In this document: in pieces, positions 45,021 through 57,124 of the stretch
Numbering within the stretch: the first letter of the stretch is position 1
Layout of the letters: each line of letters opens with the position of its first letter
NCBI GenBank assembly: GCA_030704615.1
Contig: CM060731.1
Location: 45,260,001-45,324,000 of the forward strand
DNA: 64,000 nt
From: Takakia lepidozioides
Taxonomy: Eukaryota; Streptophyta; Takakiopsida; Takakiales; Takakiaceae
Direction of reading: 5' to 3'
Notes under the pieces: generated by a model
Database searches by the model: none
Seen by the model: the letters and a program-made list of their open reading frames with translations, nothing else
Told to the model about the DNA's origin: nothing
Made by a program: the position numbers and the translations under genes

Positions 45021-45389
45021 ACTCATTTGAGAAATGATCATACCTTCTGTATTTGATACAAATTGCTCCTCATACATAAAGAACACTGCATCTAAGAAAA
45101 TTTCCAGTGGCAAAATGATGCCCCGCAAGGACGGCTACAAGGAAGGGCTGTAACTAGTATGTATATTGAGCCTGGATCGCAGTGCTCTGGTCAGCAGGTC
45201 AGCAGGTGCTTGTCTCATGGATTCAAAAATGTAGGTACAAGCAAATAATTTTTTTTGGATACTTGGTGGCCAAAAAGGTTTAAATCCACCCAAGTTTTTT
45301 ATGATCGACCTTCTGGACAACCCAAAATTCTGCACAACAAAAACTACTAATTGTGATCAAGCATGCTATTGGCAGTTGAATTGAAAGTG

Positions 45390-45690
45390 GATTGACTACC
45401 CCTTAATATTAAGTAGTTCTTCTAAAAGAGAAGGAGTTGGAATACTATGTTTAAAAACACTTGATCTATCTATCCCCAACGGGTAGATAGACTTCCAACT
45501 GATCTATCTAACCCCATTGGGAAGTCTGTCTACCCCCAACGAGTGCCTACAGGACACGTGCATTGCCTGAAAATGGCACACGCAGTGCCTGAAAACGGAT
45601 AATCCGGAAGTCTGTGCAGACTTTCCGGCTGATCTACTGCTAATGGGTGCCTACGCGACACGTGCATCGCTTGAGAAAGGCACAATGCCT
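45390..45690. repeat. Two-copy ~107-bp repeat and GATCTATCTA repeats
   Basis: GTGCCTACAGGACACGTGCA at 45543 recurs as GTGCCTACGCGACACGTGCA at 45650, each followed by GCACA and AAATGGATAAT-like words. Upstream, GATCTATCTA...CCCC and AAGTCTGTCTACCCC words alternate. The rest of 45020-45690 shows no gene. Confidence 0.65.
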
Positions 45691-45692
45691 GC

Positions 45693-46640
45693 GTGAAAAT
45701 GGATAATTCCTGTGCAGGTGGCTCCCGAGTGCATGTGGAGCACCTGGATGAGGATGACGACATGGCACCGACCTACAGTATTCCAAAGCAGTACGAAAAA
45801 ACAATGTTGGATACCTCAGTGTCCACTGCAAATTGGCATATTGCAAAAACAACAGACTTGTCACGCGCCCAATGTTGGGGTATTTGTGTTGATAGTGGGC
45901 AGCCCTATAAGCAGCAGATTCGTCCTTTGAAATCGTCTGGCATTCCAGCTCCGAAGTACATCAGAATGTGCCACAACCCAGTTTTTGCAAAAAAGAAAAT
46001 GCATGAGTTCTAGTTTTGTCTTCATGACATTCAACAGTGTGTTCATGGGGGAGTCCACCGAGATGCGAAGGACAACCAGAGCCACCACATGTATGGCCTC
46101 TGATGCAGCTAGGAGCTTATTTGACTCAGGGAAGTTAATTCATTTGATGCAGCCAGGTTTTGCCTGGTCTCGAGGGATGATATCCCATGTTTTCACATGG
46201 AGGAGGACGTTGGTGCCCAGCAACCCGGAGCTCATCAGAATCGGGACTATTACCCCAAGAGCAGATGGGGCAAACAATATAACCGAAAAAAGCACCTTCG
46301 ACGAAGATGGGATTGGCGATGTCACTACGAGGTATCGTTCAGAACTTCCGTGATGTTCCTCGACCGGGGATGGGAAAAGCATACACCATCACTACTTCAG
46401 GCTCAACAACCAATGGGATGGTTTATTACGTCTCAATTGGCATTTACCCGGAGTGCACATGTCCCAACTTTGTGTGAAGATGCGTAATCTGCAAGGTAGG
46501 GTACACCCACTGCAATCACATATACTGGATTTTTCTTCGGCATCTCCTATGTAGTGCTGACAGCCCCACAATTAATTATCATACTTTGAGTATGAACGAG
46601 ATCAGTGCAATCCTTCGCAATGATCCCTGCATATGGTTGG
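45693..46640 (+). pseudogene. SWIM zinc-finger protein, decayed
   Basis: Around 46415-46520 one plus frame reads YYVSIGIYPECTCPNF, a stop, then GYTHCNHIYWIFLRHLL. The C-x-C...C-x-H spacing and the HIYWIFLR tail are the SWIM zinc finger found in Mutator/FAR1-type transposase relatives and some host proteins. Upstream pieces in changing frames (45693-46013 with DTSVSTANWHIAKTTDLSRA and APKYIRMCHNP; 46197-46330) may be the rest of the protein. Stops and frameshifts make it non-coding. Its assignment to a transposon or a host gene is open. 46640-47266 contains no gene that I recognise. Confidence 0.6.
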
Positions 46641-47261
46641 AATAACATGATCAGAGGCGTCCTTCTGCGAGGGAAGATGAGGAGCATTTGCCTGCGATAT
46701 CACCTTATGTTCTGGATGCACTGCTTTTCGTTCCACTGATCATTCTTTAAAAAATAGTAAAATTCATTCCATAAGTCTATTGTCACTTGTCAAAAAGGAT
46801 CTTGTACTATTTTGCAAGTCTGTCCCGACTTACCGATGAGCGGTCTCTGACTTTCTGAATGATCTTCTAGTTTGTTTTTGCTCATTGTTCAGAAATTGCA
46901 AGACCAATTTTTTTTTGGTATTTTCCTATTTTATGACGTTCACCGAGGTGGTGTGCTTGAAGTTGGAAAGTCATGCCAAACGCATTTCATGGTGGGATGG
47001 GAATCGGTAAGTTTGTGCAGACTTATGGTATATAATAGTACAACATCCGACAAGTCTGTGAAGACTTCTCAAGTGCAACTTCTGGAAAATTAAAAAGCTC
47101 ATAACATTAAATACATACATATTAAACTTACATAATAGATAGCAGGTATAAAATAGGCATACGAAGTATGTGCCGACCTCTCGGAAATGGACTGTCCGTC
47201 ATCATGAAATCATAAATGATCAAACTTGTCCGCGGTTATACAATGAAGGCCTATTTCTGTG

Positions 47262-47266
47262 GTAGC
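47262..47266. repeat. Target site duplication GTAGC, left copy, element C
   Basis: GTAGC precedes the 5' LTR and recurs at 53215-53219 right after the 3' LTR. Confidence 0.92.
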
Positions 47267-47888
47267 TGTCACGGACATAGCCCATGTCATGGACATAGCC
47301 CAGAGGAATTTACCAGGAGTAAATATCAGAAGTTACCAAGTTATCATGTTACCACGAGTTACCATGATCTACCATGATCTATCATAAGTTACATTTAGTT
47401 ACCAAGTTACCGGGAGTTTACCAAATTACCGAGAGTAACTTGGAAAATTGCTCATGAAGCTTCTTTTGGAGGAAACTTCTCTATCAAGATACCTCTTTTG
47501 TTTAAGGAAACTTCTCCATCAAGAAACCTCGTTTGGGGAAGCATCTTAGGGAATCTCTTAGTAGCCAGTATATATAGGAGGCGAGACTGGACACTCTTCA
47601 GTCTCGCCAACACAAGTTCAAGCTACTCTTGTTCTCAGTCCCAGTACTTCAGTCCAGCTTCCAGTACTCTAGTTCAGTTTCCAGTATCTGGTACCCCAGT
47701 CCAATTTCCAGCATTCCAGTATTCGAGACGAGTTCTAGTATCTTGTACTCTTGTCCATTGTTATAAAGATCATCTTGATTCATGTTTACCCACTATGCAT
47801 TTAGTCACGCCGACCTTGACTTCTTGTCTAGTCTTGTATCTCTAGTCTAATCTCTTGTTTGTATTCAGTCCTGTTCTTGTCCTTGACA
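47267..47888 (+). repeat. Element C 5' LTR
   Basis: 622 bp, from TGTCACGGACATAG to CTTGACA. It holds a TATA box at 47569-47576, then a 9-bp stem hairpin GGCGAGACT...AGTCTCGCC. A stretch of CCAGTACTC and CCAGTTTCC near-repeats follows (47635-47760). Confidence 0.92.
47569..47576 (+). promoter_or_regulatory. TATA box of element C LTR promoter
   Basis: TATATATA followed by GGAGGCGAGAC. It is conserved in the 3' LTR near 52896 and in the relic at ~6432. The expected transcript start is about 28-33 bases downstream, near 47597-47602. Confidence 0.75.
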
Positions 47889-47891
47889 GTT

Positions 47892-47905
47892 TGGCGAGAC
47901 TAAAG
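47892..47905 (+). promoter_or_regulatory. Element C primer-binding site
   Basis: TGGCGAGACTAAAG, three bases after the LTR end. It starts with TGG as for a tRNA CCA end, but I do not recognise a matching plant tRNA. It is also complementary, with one mismatch, to CTTCAGTCTCGCCAA at 47596-47610, the predicted 5' end of the transcript, which would allow self-priming as in Tf1-type elements. Confidence 0.6.
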
Positions 47906-47925
47906 TTTGTTCCTTAGGTAGTGAA

Positions 47926-49356
47926 GATGGAAGACACATTTGAGGAAATGGTCGCCACATTGCAAAGTCTTCAGCTCCAGATGCAATAACTTCGTACATC
48001 TACCGCCCAATTGCAAGCTGATCAGTCTCAAGATCTTGGCAACGCTCTCCACAATTTGTAACAACAAATTTCAGAGTTAAAGGAGTCAAACAATGGATCT
48101 TCAACCATACGAGTCCCTACTGCAACGGTTCATCTTCAATAGATTACGAGAAAACCAAAGATCAGCATGCCCGAGAAATTTGATGGGATGAGATCAAGAT
48201 TTCGCGGTTTTGTTCAACAAGTACGACTGTTCCAACGACTACATCCACAACGCTGCCCCGATAAAGGTATTCAAGTGGGATTCGTGGACACTCTTCTATC
48301 AGGCACTGCCCTATCTTGATTTGCACCGCTATTAGAAAAAAAAATTGCATTTACTATATAATTTTGAAGCATTCATGTCCGAGTTCACTGCAACGTTTGA
48401 AGAGAATGATAGAGAGAGAGTTGCAGAGACAAAGATACGAAATCTTCGACAAGAAGCACGTCCTGCTTTCGTTTATGCTGCCAAATGTCGACAACTTACG
48501 TGCGACCTCGACTGGAATGAGAAGAGCCTCATTAGTCAGTTTCTATGTGAGCCAAAAGAGGATGAAAAAGATTTATTGTTGACTATGCCAAACGTGAGCA
48601 CACTGAGTGAATTCATCACCCAAGTCATTGCATGCGATAATCGTTTGTTCGAAAGACGTCAAGAGAAGCGATCTGGATGGTCGACGACGCATCATGTCAC
48701 TGCTACTACGGCACTAAACACAACGATCCATTAGACATCTGGTAGTGATCCTATGCATATTGATGTTGTCCCGACTCAAGCCATTGACGCCACAAGAAAA
48801 ACAAAGACGACGCTTGAATGGATTATGCCTTTATTGCAGAGAAGAAGATCACATAGCATTAAACTGCCCCAACAAGAGAAGATTCAAAGCTCGGGGGCAC
48901 AACTCAAGCGTTCGATACGAGGAGGTTGGAAAACGAAGATGTCCAGTCATAGTAGGGACCATGCGGCTGGACACCACAAATTCCTCACCAAAAAAATGTC
49001 TCTTTCTACCTCCAGACCCAGCATCTTGCTTCACAGTTTCGGTAAAAATCAGAGTGCAAAATCGAGATATCTCTGTAGAAGCACTTTTGGACTCAGGGGC
49101 TTCAGCTTGTTTTCTGGACAAAAACTTTGCGAAACAACACAATTTAACGCTCGTAAAGAAGAAACTCTCAACCCCCGTTGAAGTCATCGATGGACGACTG
49201 TTAGCATCAGGAAATGTGGACCATGAAACTCGACCACTTGAAGTAAAGCTTAAAGATCAAGCATCACATATTGTTTTCAACGTCATCCAATTTCCAACGA
49301 ATCCTATGATCCTTGGACTTCCCTGGTTTGTACTTCACAATCCTGACATCGACTGA
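47926..49356 (+). pseudogene. Element C gag and protease
   Basis: Starts MEDTFEEMVATLQSLQLQMQ, then TAA. The gag core is at 48345-48734 (FEAFMSEFTATFEENDRERV, WNEKSLISQFL, NRLFERRQEK), with the zinc knuckle CLYCREEDHIALNC near 48820. The protease has VEALLDSGASACF near 49080, then MILGLPWFVLHNPDID ending at 49356. At least five stops and one frameshift are present. Confidence 0.9.
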
Positions 49357-49436
49357 CGATCGTGAAAAAATTCTGCAAGACAAAAATGTAGAAATATCAA
49401 AGGTATTCACCTCTGTTCCTTGGAGCTAGAGCTTTC

Positions 49437-52400
49437 ATGAGATGTACAAAAAATGATACGACATTTGCACTTTATGCGACTCCGATCAAGACCACAACAA
49501 ACAAAGGTACTTCAACATTAGCCGCTCAATATCAAGATTTCAAGGATGTCTTCGAGAAGAAAACTGCAGACATATTGCCAGAACATCGACCTTATGACTG
49601 TGCAATTGAATTACAAGAAAGAGTTCAACCACCATTTGGCCCAATCTATAACTTACCCCAGACGGAGTTGGCTGCATTACGTAAATACATTGATGAAAAT
49701 TTGTCGAAGCACTTCATCCGACATTTAAAATCACATGCGGGGGCGCCTATCTTGTTTGTGAAAAAGAAAGACGGATCATTACGCATGTGTATAAACTATC
49801 ACGGTCTCAACAAAGTCACAATTAAGAATCGTTATCCGTTGCCGCTGATTTCTGGGCTTCTTGACCAGCTGGGACGAGCGAAGATTTGCACCAAAATTGA
49901 ATTGAGAAGAGCTTATAACTTTGTACGGATAAAAGAAAGAGACGAATGGAAAACAACTTTTCGAACAAGATATGGACATTTTGAATACAGTGTTATGCCT
50001 TTCGGTCTTATAAATGCTCCAACAATTTTTCAACATATGATGAATGACATATTTCGAGAATTTTTTAGATGACTTTGTAGTCATCTATTTGGACGACATT
50101 TTGATATTTTCACAGAATGAAGAAGAACATGGCCGCCATGTACGCCTTGTCCTTGATAAATTAAGAGAAAGAAGAATATATGCCAAGTTGGAAAAATGTA
50201 TTTTCCATCAATTTGAGGTTGAATTTTTGGGCTACATTATTTCCGACAAAGGCGTCTTTATGGATCAGAAGAAAATACAAACCATCATCGAGTGTATTAA
50301 ACCAACTTCGGTCCGAGAGGTACAATGTTTTCTAGGATTTGCAAATTTCTATAGAATCTTCATCAAGGACTACTCCAAAATTGTTGCACCATTGACACGA
50401 CTCACAAGGAATGACAAATTTGTATGAGACGAGAAGGCTGACCAGACATTTGAAAGGCTGAAACAGATATTTATAACGGCTCCAATACTGGTACATGCAG
50501 ACCCATCTAAACCATTCTTCTTGGAAGCAGATGTATCGGACTTTGCACTTGACGCTATACTCTCTCAATACGGTACGGATGACAAACTTCACCCTGTTGG
50601 TTTTCGTTCTTGCAAATTTTCTGCTGCAGAGATCAATTATGAAATCCATGACAAAGAACTTCTAGCGATCATCGATGCTTTTTAGGAGTGGCGTCATCTA
50701 CTAAAGGGAGCTAAACATCAAGTCACTGTCTACACCGATCACAAAAACCTTGAATATTTTATGAGTGTTCGTGTTTTGAATTGACGTCAAGCCAGATAAG
50801 GTATGTCACCAGCAAGGTTTAATTTTGTTATTACCTATCGCCTCGGACATCTTCAAGGGAAACCCGATGCTCTTTCTCGACGATCGTATCTTGCGCCGAA
50901 AAAAAAAGAGACAGCTTTCCATCAACAGAAATCCATTATCTTGAAACCAACAAATCTTCAATTGAATATGTTATCCATGTCCACCTATGAAGATGCTGAG
51001 ATCATAAAGGAGATTCAGGAAGCACTGAAGAACGACTAGTTTGCTACGACACTACGAAGTCAACTTGATCGACCTTGAGACAACCCACATGTTACAAACG
51101 ACTTCGAATTCGAAGATGACTTATTTTATTTCAAGGGACTTCTCTATGTACCTCCAGAACCTACACGACTTTGAATTCTTCAAACATGTCATGATCTTCC
51201 GGTTGTAGGACATTTCGGCTTTAACAAAACAATGGAGTTGATATCAAGGGACTATTGGTGACCGCAGATGTGGAAATTCGTGAAAGAATTTATAAAATCT
51301 TGCGACACGTGTGCTAAAGCGAATGGACCACGACAATGACCTTACGACCTTCTTCAACCATTACCCATTCCCAAGGGTCCATGGTCGTCCGTGTCTATGG
51401 ACTTTATTATGGACCTTCCAATTTTCAAGACCATTGATTCAATCCTTGTTATTGTAGATGGTTTTACGAAGATGATACATTTCATTCCATGTAATAAGAC
51501 GGTTACCGACGAGGAAACTGCAAGACTCTTCCTCAATAATATCTACCGCATTCATGGACTCCCGAAGGACATTGTATCCGATCGAGGATCACAGTTCATA
51601 TCAAATTTCTGGAGGAGATTATTTCACATATTGGATACTAAGATCAACCTCTCTACAGCTAATCATCCATAGACTGATGGTCAAACCAAACGTGTAAACC
51701 AGATTTTAGAACAATATATTTGCTGTACGATAAATTATCACCAAGATAATTGGACGGACCTTCTGTCAACGGTTGAGTTTGCCTACAACAACACTATACA
51801 TTCTTCGACCAAACAAACTCAATTTTTCTCCAATTATGATCATCATCTTCGAGCAAACCCTTTCCACATGAAGACTGTTAGAAGCCATGCTGCAGAAAAC
51901 CTTGCTACTCATCTTGCTACGATTCACAAGAAGCTTATATTTCACCTCGCAGAAGCTAAAAACAATACAATGAGTATGCAAATCAACATCGCCAACTCCA
52001 ACCCCAGTTCAAGGTCGGAGATCACGTGTGGCTTCTTCGACGGGACATACAAACCTTGCAACCATCAAGGAAGTTGGATTACCAACGCCTGGGACCATTC
52101 AAAATTATTCGACAAATAAATCCGGTTAGTTTTTGGCATGAACTCCCACGAAGTATGCGCATCCATAGAGTCTTTCATGTTTCATTATTGGAGTTGTATC
52201 ATCCATCGAATATTCCAGTGAGAGTCTTCGTACCACCTCCATCAATCGAAGTCAATTAGGAAATCGAGTATAAAGTCGACAAAGTCGTAGACTCTCGCAT
52301 CAAGTACATAAACGTCTTGAGTTTTTCGTACATTGGAAAGGCTACGACATCAGCGAACGAATGTGGGAACATTCATCCAACCTTGCCAATGCATCTGACC

Positions 52401-52441
52401 AAGTCCAAGAGTTTCATCAACGATATCCAGCTAAGCCCTGA
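49437..52441 (+). pseudogene. Element C reverse transcriptase, RNase H, integrase and chromodomain
   Basis: RT in 49437-50427: [31 protein letters not shown], a frameshift at ~50065, then YLDDILIFS. RNase H is at 50428-50880 ([33 protein letters not shown]). Integrase is at 51230-52100 (CDTCAKANGP, DFIMDLP, IVSDRGSQF, then TDGQTKRVNQI, where Glu is replaced by Lys in the usual TERVN block). Chromodomain is near 52265-52430 in shifted frames (FFVHWKGYDISERMWE). It ends PAKP then TGA. More than six stops make it inactive. Confidence 0.92.
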
Positions 52442-52610
52442 GCTACACGTCAATAAGACGACACAACGACGATGTCAGCCAAGTTAGCTTCAATGTGAAG
52501 ACTCCACATTCAATGTATCTGATACACACTAAGGAGAGAGGTTCTTCAACTCTAAGCAAATCCAAGATTTTACCGCTCCTCGAGGAACTCGGTGCTAGAG
52601 GAGGGGGTGA

Positions 52611-53214
52611 TGTCACGGACACAGCCCAGATAAACTTACCAGGAATAAATACCAGAAGTTACCAAGTTATCATGTTATCGAAAGTTACCGTGATCTATCA
52701 TGATCTATTATAAGTTACCATTAGTTACAAAGTTACCGGAAGTTTATCAAATTACCGAGAGTAACTTGGGAAACTGTTCATGAAGCTTCTTTTGGAGGAA
52801 ACTTCTCCATCAAGAAACCTTTGTTTAACCTTGGAAACTTCTCCATCAAGATTCCTCCCTTGGGGAAGCCTCTTAGGGAACCTCCTAGTAGCCAGTATAT
52901 ATAGGAGGCGAGACTAGACATTCTTCAGTCCCGCCAATACAAGTTCAAGCTACTCTTGTTCCCAGTCCCAATACTCCAGTCCAGCTTCCAGTACTCTAGT
53001 CCAGTTTCCAGTATCTGGTACCCTAGTCCAGTTTCCAGCATTCCAGTATTTGAGTCGAGTTTCAGTATCTTGGACTCTTGTCTATTGTTATAAAGATCAT
53101 CTTGATTCATGTTTACCCACCATGCATTCGGCCACGCCGACCTTGACTTCATGTCTAGTCTTGTACCTCTAGTCTGATTCTTGTTTGTGTTCAATCATGT
53201 TCTCGTCCTTGACA
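52611..53214 (+). repeat. Element C 3' LTR
   Basis: 604 bp, collinear with the 5' LTR, with small indels and many transitions, ending CTTGACA before GTAGC. The divergence between the LTRs suggests an old insertion. Confidence 0.92.
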
Positions 53215-53454
53215 GTAGCCCCATGACTTGTTTGGAAAACCAGAGTATTGTGGAAGTCGACACCGACTTCTAAATTTAGGAGAACCCCCGAACCTACATA
53301 CGCATCCAAACCTGCCTCCAATATCATGTTATTCGGGGACATCTTGGATAATTTAACTGCAAAAAATGCCGAAATGCAGCTCCACAGGGTCTAAAATGAG
53401 GAAATATTTTTCCAAATATGCTCTGCTCATGTTTACTTTTGCTTCTGCTCATGC

Positions 53455-55097
53455 TTAAATGTGCTCATGACTCATAGAAAATATAGATCATCTCACGAGT
53501 ACCATAATGTATTGCAAGACATCTTGCCGATTGCAGTACGTGGGACATTGACTCCCGAGGTTCGCGAGACAATTTACAGATTGGGATGCTTGTTCCGGTG
53601 GATTTGCTCCAAAGAGTGGGAAGAAGCGGATTTTCCACGCATGAAGAAGAAGGCGGCGGAGGTAATGTGTATGTTGGAGATGAACCTTCCTCCCTCTTTC
53701 TTTAACATCCAAGTGCACTTGGTGCACACTTAGTGGAAAAGGCTTTGATTGCCGGCCCAGTTCATTCTCGGTGGATGTGCTTCTTTAAGCGTTATATGAA
53801 GAATTTGAAAAGATTTGTAAGACAAATGACGCATGCTACCCAGAGAGTAGCATGGCGAAGGGGTATATGTTGCAAGAAGCTATGTTCTATTGCACGGAGT
53901 ACATGGCAAGGGTAGATGAGGAAGCCCCTCGGATGTGGAAAGAAGAGGAGAATGCACGAACCAATGACATCGTTTTGCCTAAAAAATTGAAGAGGGTAAA
54001 ATTGCCGACCTTGGTGATTGAGCAAGCGCATGACTTCATATTGAAGAACACCCCATCCATACATGAGTGGGAGGCAAGATACAATAATCTTGTTCAGCAA
54101 CGATAGGAGGAGATGCTTGCATGGAGGCGAACCATCCAAGGCCGGTTACTAGACGCCCTCGACGAGGAGCGGGCCGCCGGAATGTTCCTTCACAAGACTT
54201 GCCCGCGGAATTGCAACCTCTAAGTTCATTCCAACAGTGGCTTCAGATCTCAATTTATGACGCCGTTGCTCAAGGTGAGGTGGTTTCAGATATGGTGCAA
54301 GACATTGCAAGGGGCCCTCTCAATTCGCGACCTCATACAAAGCGGTTTGGGTTCACGGTCGTCATTTCCGCATTCGTGCTCTTAACATGAAGCGCAAAAC
54401 AACGTTTGATTCTGGCTTGTGTGCCACATATTGGCAATGGGGCAAGGAAGATACACGACCTGCTATGAGCAAACTTGAGTACATTGGAGAGCTTGAGAGC
54501 ATACTTCAACTTCAGTATACAAGGTACCGGCCTCTTCTCTTCAAGGGAAGGTGGTTCCAGCCACATCTTGTGGGGCCCTCCACAACACTAGCGCAAGATG
54601 ATTGTGGTTTCATGCGCGTCAATGCAAATAGGCTTAACCCTACTCATCGTCCCTCCGATGAGTTTTTTTCACGGCCTTCAGACATGGAGCAAGTTTTTTT
54701 CTCCGATGACAAAACAAAAGGGGGGAATTTGAAGGTGGTTGTGTATGCTCAGCCAAGAGGAAGACGTATCTTCATGGTCTCAGATCTCCATGGGGTGATG
54801 CAATTGCGGTGTGGAGAGACTGATCATAAGGATGTTGATGATGGAGGTTGGGTAGAGGGGGTAGAAGATGATGATGACGCCTCGAAAAATACATCCCGGA
54901 CCCTATATAATGAAGCTCCAGAAGATACAGATGTTGGAGAAGGAGATGAAAACACGGCCATTGAAAACGAGGTGGAGGATGATTCAAAGATGCTTTTTGA
55001 GGGCCGGGCCATTTACAATGATGACTCTGATGACCAAGAAGACTTGCAGCTTAATGAGGACGAAGAAGCTCTGGATGATGATGTTCAAGTTGATTAG
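53455..55097 (+). pseudogene. CACTA (En/Spm) TNP2-type transposase, 3' part (DUF4218 and DUF4216)
   Basis: 53461-53733 reads HNVLQDILPIAVRGTL, RLGCLFRWICSKEWEEADF and EMNLPPSFFNIQVHLVHT. After a frame change it continues GPVHSRWMCFFKRYMKNLKR and KGYMLQEAMFYCTEYMARVD, together the DUF4218 domain found beside TNP2 transposases. 54387-55097 is one 236-residue frame with a DUF4216-like core (RPLLFKGRWFQPH, FMRVNANRL, DMEQVFFSDD) and a very acidic tail ending at 55097. The TNP2 catalytic domain expected upstream is missing; the left side is truncated near 53455. Confidence 0.82.
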
Positions 55098-55429
55098 ACA
55101 CGTAATCAAAGCTACATAATAATTCACGCATCGAACTACCCATCCCTTCGATTGATTGTACATGTACATGTATATTGTAGCTTATTTCTATGATTTATTA
55201 ATGGCTGTGGCTGGTAGTCTTTCGAGAAAGAAGGCAGAGGCAATGAATATGTTGGAGCAACGCATACAAATATGGTATGAAGAGAATTATCAAAATGAAT
55301 GTTACAATCTACAAGAAGGTCCACAACAACAAGCTACATCATAACGAAAAACAAACACCCTACCCCAGTACCATGTGGGAAAAAAAAAACTAAGAACCCC
55401 AAAAAGCCCTAAACCTAAACCTACAAAGC

Positions 55430-55900
55430 TCGACCATCGCTGCCTGCGACACCAACACGACTGCGACGCATTTTTTGGATTTGTGAGGTCGGGGGTCACA
55501 AGCCGCGACGGTCTGCCGTCGCATGATGCGATGTGTTTTTATTTGGATTTGAAGGAAAAATGCAGCCCCTCTTTGCGACGCCCGGCCGTCGCAAAAAAGG
55601 GATGCCTTATTGCCCTTCATGCCACCTTGCGTCGAAGACTGGCCCCGGCGCTGGGGGGCGACGCTTTGGCGTCGCATGGAATGGTTGCCTTCTGCCCTTT
55701 ATGCAATCGTGCGACGGCCGGGCGTCGCCGCCTGGCCACGGCGCCAGGTTGCGACGTGCGGGGTCTGTTTGCGACGGCCCGACGTCGCAAAAAAGCGCCG
55801 CGCAGTTGGCGTGTCCAAGAGATTTGCCATATCTCTACTAGGTCATCTCAATTTGTACCTACGAGTTGAGTTCTTGCGTCGACCTTACGGCATCATCATA
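55430..55900. repeat. CACTA-like subterminal repeat cluster (GCGACG/CGTCGC)
   Basis: Palindromic TTTGCGACGCCCGGCCGTCG-like motifs recur about five times (near 55500, 55578, 55710, 55770, 55790), often followed by CAAAAAAG. Dense inverted short motifs downstream of a TNP2-type gene fit subterminal transposase-binding repeats of a CACTA element. The GC-rich open frames here are by-products. Confidence 0.65.
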
Positions 55901-56068
55901 ACAAGAACCCGGGGAGGTCACTTCCATTTTTTTCCAAACGACATGCAAAAAAATAGGGTAATGTATACTTTTTGCAGATAAAATTTAGAATATTTGTAGA
56001 AATAAAATTGGATGTCCTTATATGTGGATACAATATTAAAATAAAATAGGGTTATGAATATATACTTC

Positions 56069-56170
56069 CACTACAGCAAATGGGGGGGGGGGTTTGCGAC
56101 GCCAGCCGCGCCCCCACGCCCCGCGCAGCGCCGCAGATATAATGAGGTCAGGTGCAAGGGGGGGGGGGTG
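56069..56170. other. Possible CACTA element end
   Basis: CACTACAGCAAATGGGGG is followed by TTTGCGACGCC, a CACTA-type terminus next to the same GCGACG motif as the cluster to the left. It points rightwards (left-end orientation), and I did not find its partner end. It includes two G runs of ten or more. Confidence 0.4.
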
Positions 56171-56349
56171 TTGATGTTTCATGGCACCCCTGTTCATTAC
56201 GTTTCAATTCAGTTTTGTAGGTACCTTATAATTAGTTAGAACAGGTAGCTAGATCAACTTTGTCAATCATCAAAAGGGGTTCATGTGTATATATACTTCA
56301 CTTGAAGCTGCCACAACCATCTATTCATACTATAGTTAGTTAGTTAGAA

Positions 56350-56531
56350 AGTAAAGTAAAGTATGACGCCTCCCAAAGGGAGCGTAACTTATGGTGTCAC
56401 TTGACCCCAAAGGGCTACTGCCTTCCAGCAGGAAGGTGGACACCTTCATGACACACCAGACGGTGGTTTGAACCCACAACCACATCCAACGTGGTATGTG
56501 CCCATTACCACTGGGCTACATGCTGGTTGTC
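56350..56531 (-). mobile_element. tRNA-derived SINE, copy 2
   Basis: Highly similar to copy 1 (18561-18753), same orientation. On the minus strand it has TAGCCCAGTGGTAATGGGC and GGTTCAAACC, better A- and B-box matches than copy 1. Direct repeats GTTAGTTAGAA flank it at 56339-56349 and 56532-56542. Confidence 0.88.
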
Positions 56532-56671
56532 GTTAGTTAGAACAAGTAGTTAGATCGACTCTGTCAATCATGATCAAAGAGTCTCAAAGGGGGTTGGTTT
56601 GCCTCCTCACCATGTGTACATATACTTTACGTGAAACTGCCACATTATCTACTCAGACAATTTTTGTATAC

Positions 56672-56880
56672 ACCAGCAAAACCAAGCATCCGGGATTCCA
56701 GAATCCTCCATCATCCATTCCTAAATCCATCCATCACTTGCTGATATAGAGACATTTTTTCAGGATTATAACCATTGGCAGTACTAGTACTTAACTAGTC
56801 CCATATATAGTTTATGATTCTCTCATTTTACAAAGTATGACTTTAGTCCGTTCTTCTCCCACAAATCTAGGTGAACAAAA
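56672..56880 (-). repeat. Inverted third copy of the UGT intron 3 repeat
   Basis: The reverse complement matches 1530-1730, from CACCTAGATTTGTG to TTGGTTTTGCTGGTG. It shows the unit is mobile or widely dispersed. No gene was seen in 56532-57120. Confidence 0.8.
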
Positions 56881-57124
56881 ATTGGCCATTTCTGAATGAT
56901 CCAACTTCCGTGACTCCTTTACGTCGCATGTGCCAAGTGAGTAAAATCTTGGAGGAACTCTATGACTCATGTGACTATCAAGTGGATTGCAATGTTAAGA
57001 AAAAAGGAATTTCACGTTCATTGGATTGTGGATTGGCATAAAAATGCACATAGCTTGCATTTGTACAAGAAAGTCGGCACAAAGAATTCAGAGTTGGATG
57101 GGATATTTAATATCAGGTGATGCT

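Larger units (their letters stand above)
47267..53214 (+). mobile_element. Element C: full-length chromovirus (Ty3/gypsy), decayed
   Basis: 5.95 kb with LTRs at 47267-47888 and 52611-53214, TG...CA ends and GTAGC duplications. Gag-pol is on the plus strand with many stops, mostly explained by C-to-T change (for example CAG to TAG at ~48733, where the related copy at 7086 keeps CAG). It carries a chromodomain at the end. The purine tract GAGGAGGGGGTGA (52598-52610) precedes the 3' LTR. Confidence 0.95.

Noticed and set aside
55375-55981. GC-rich overlapping frames of 90-164 residues
   Set aside because: Frames open in both strands because of GCGACG palindromes; no conserved domain.
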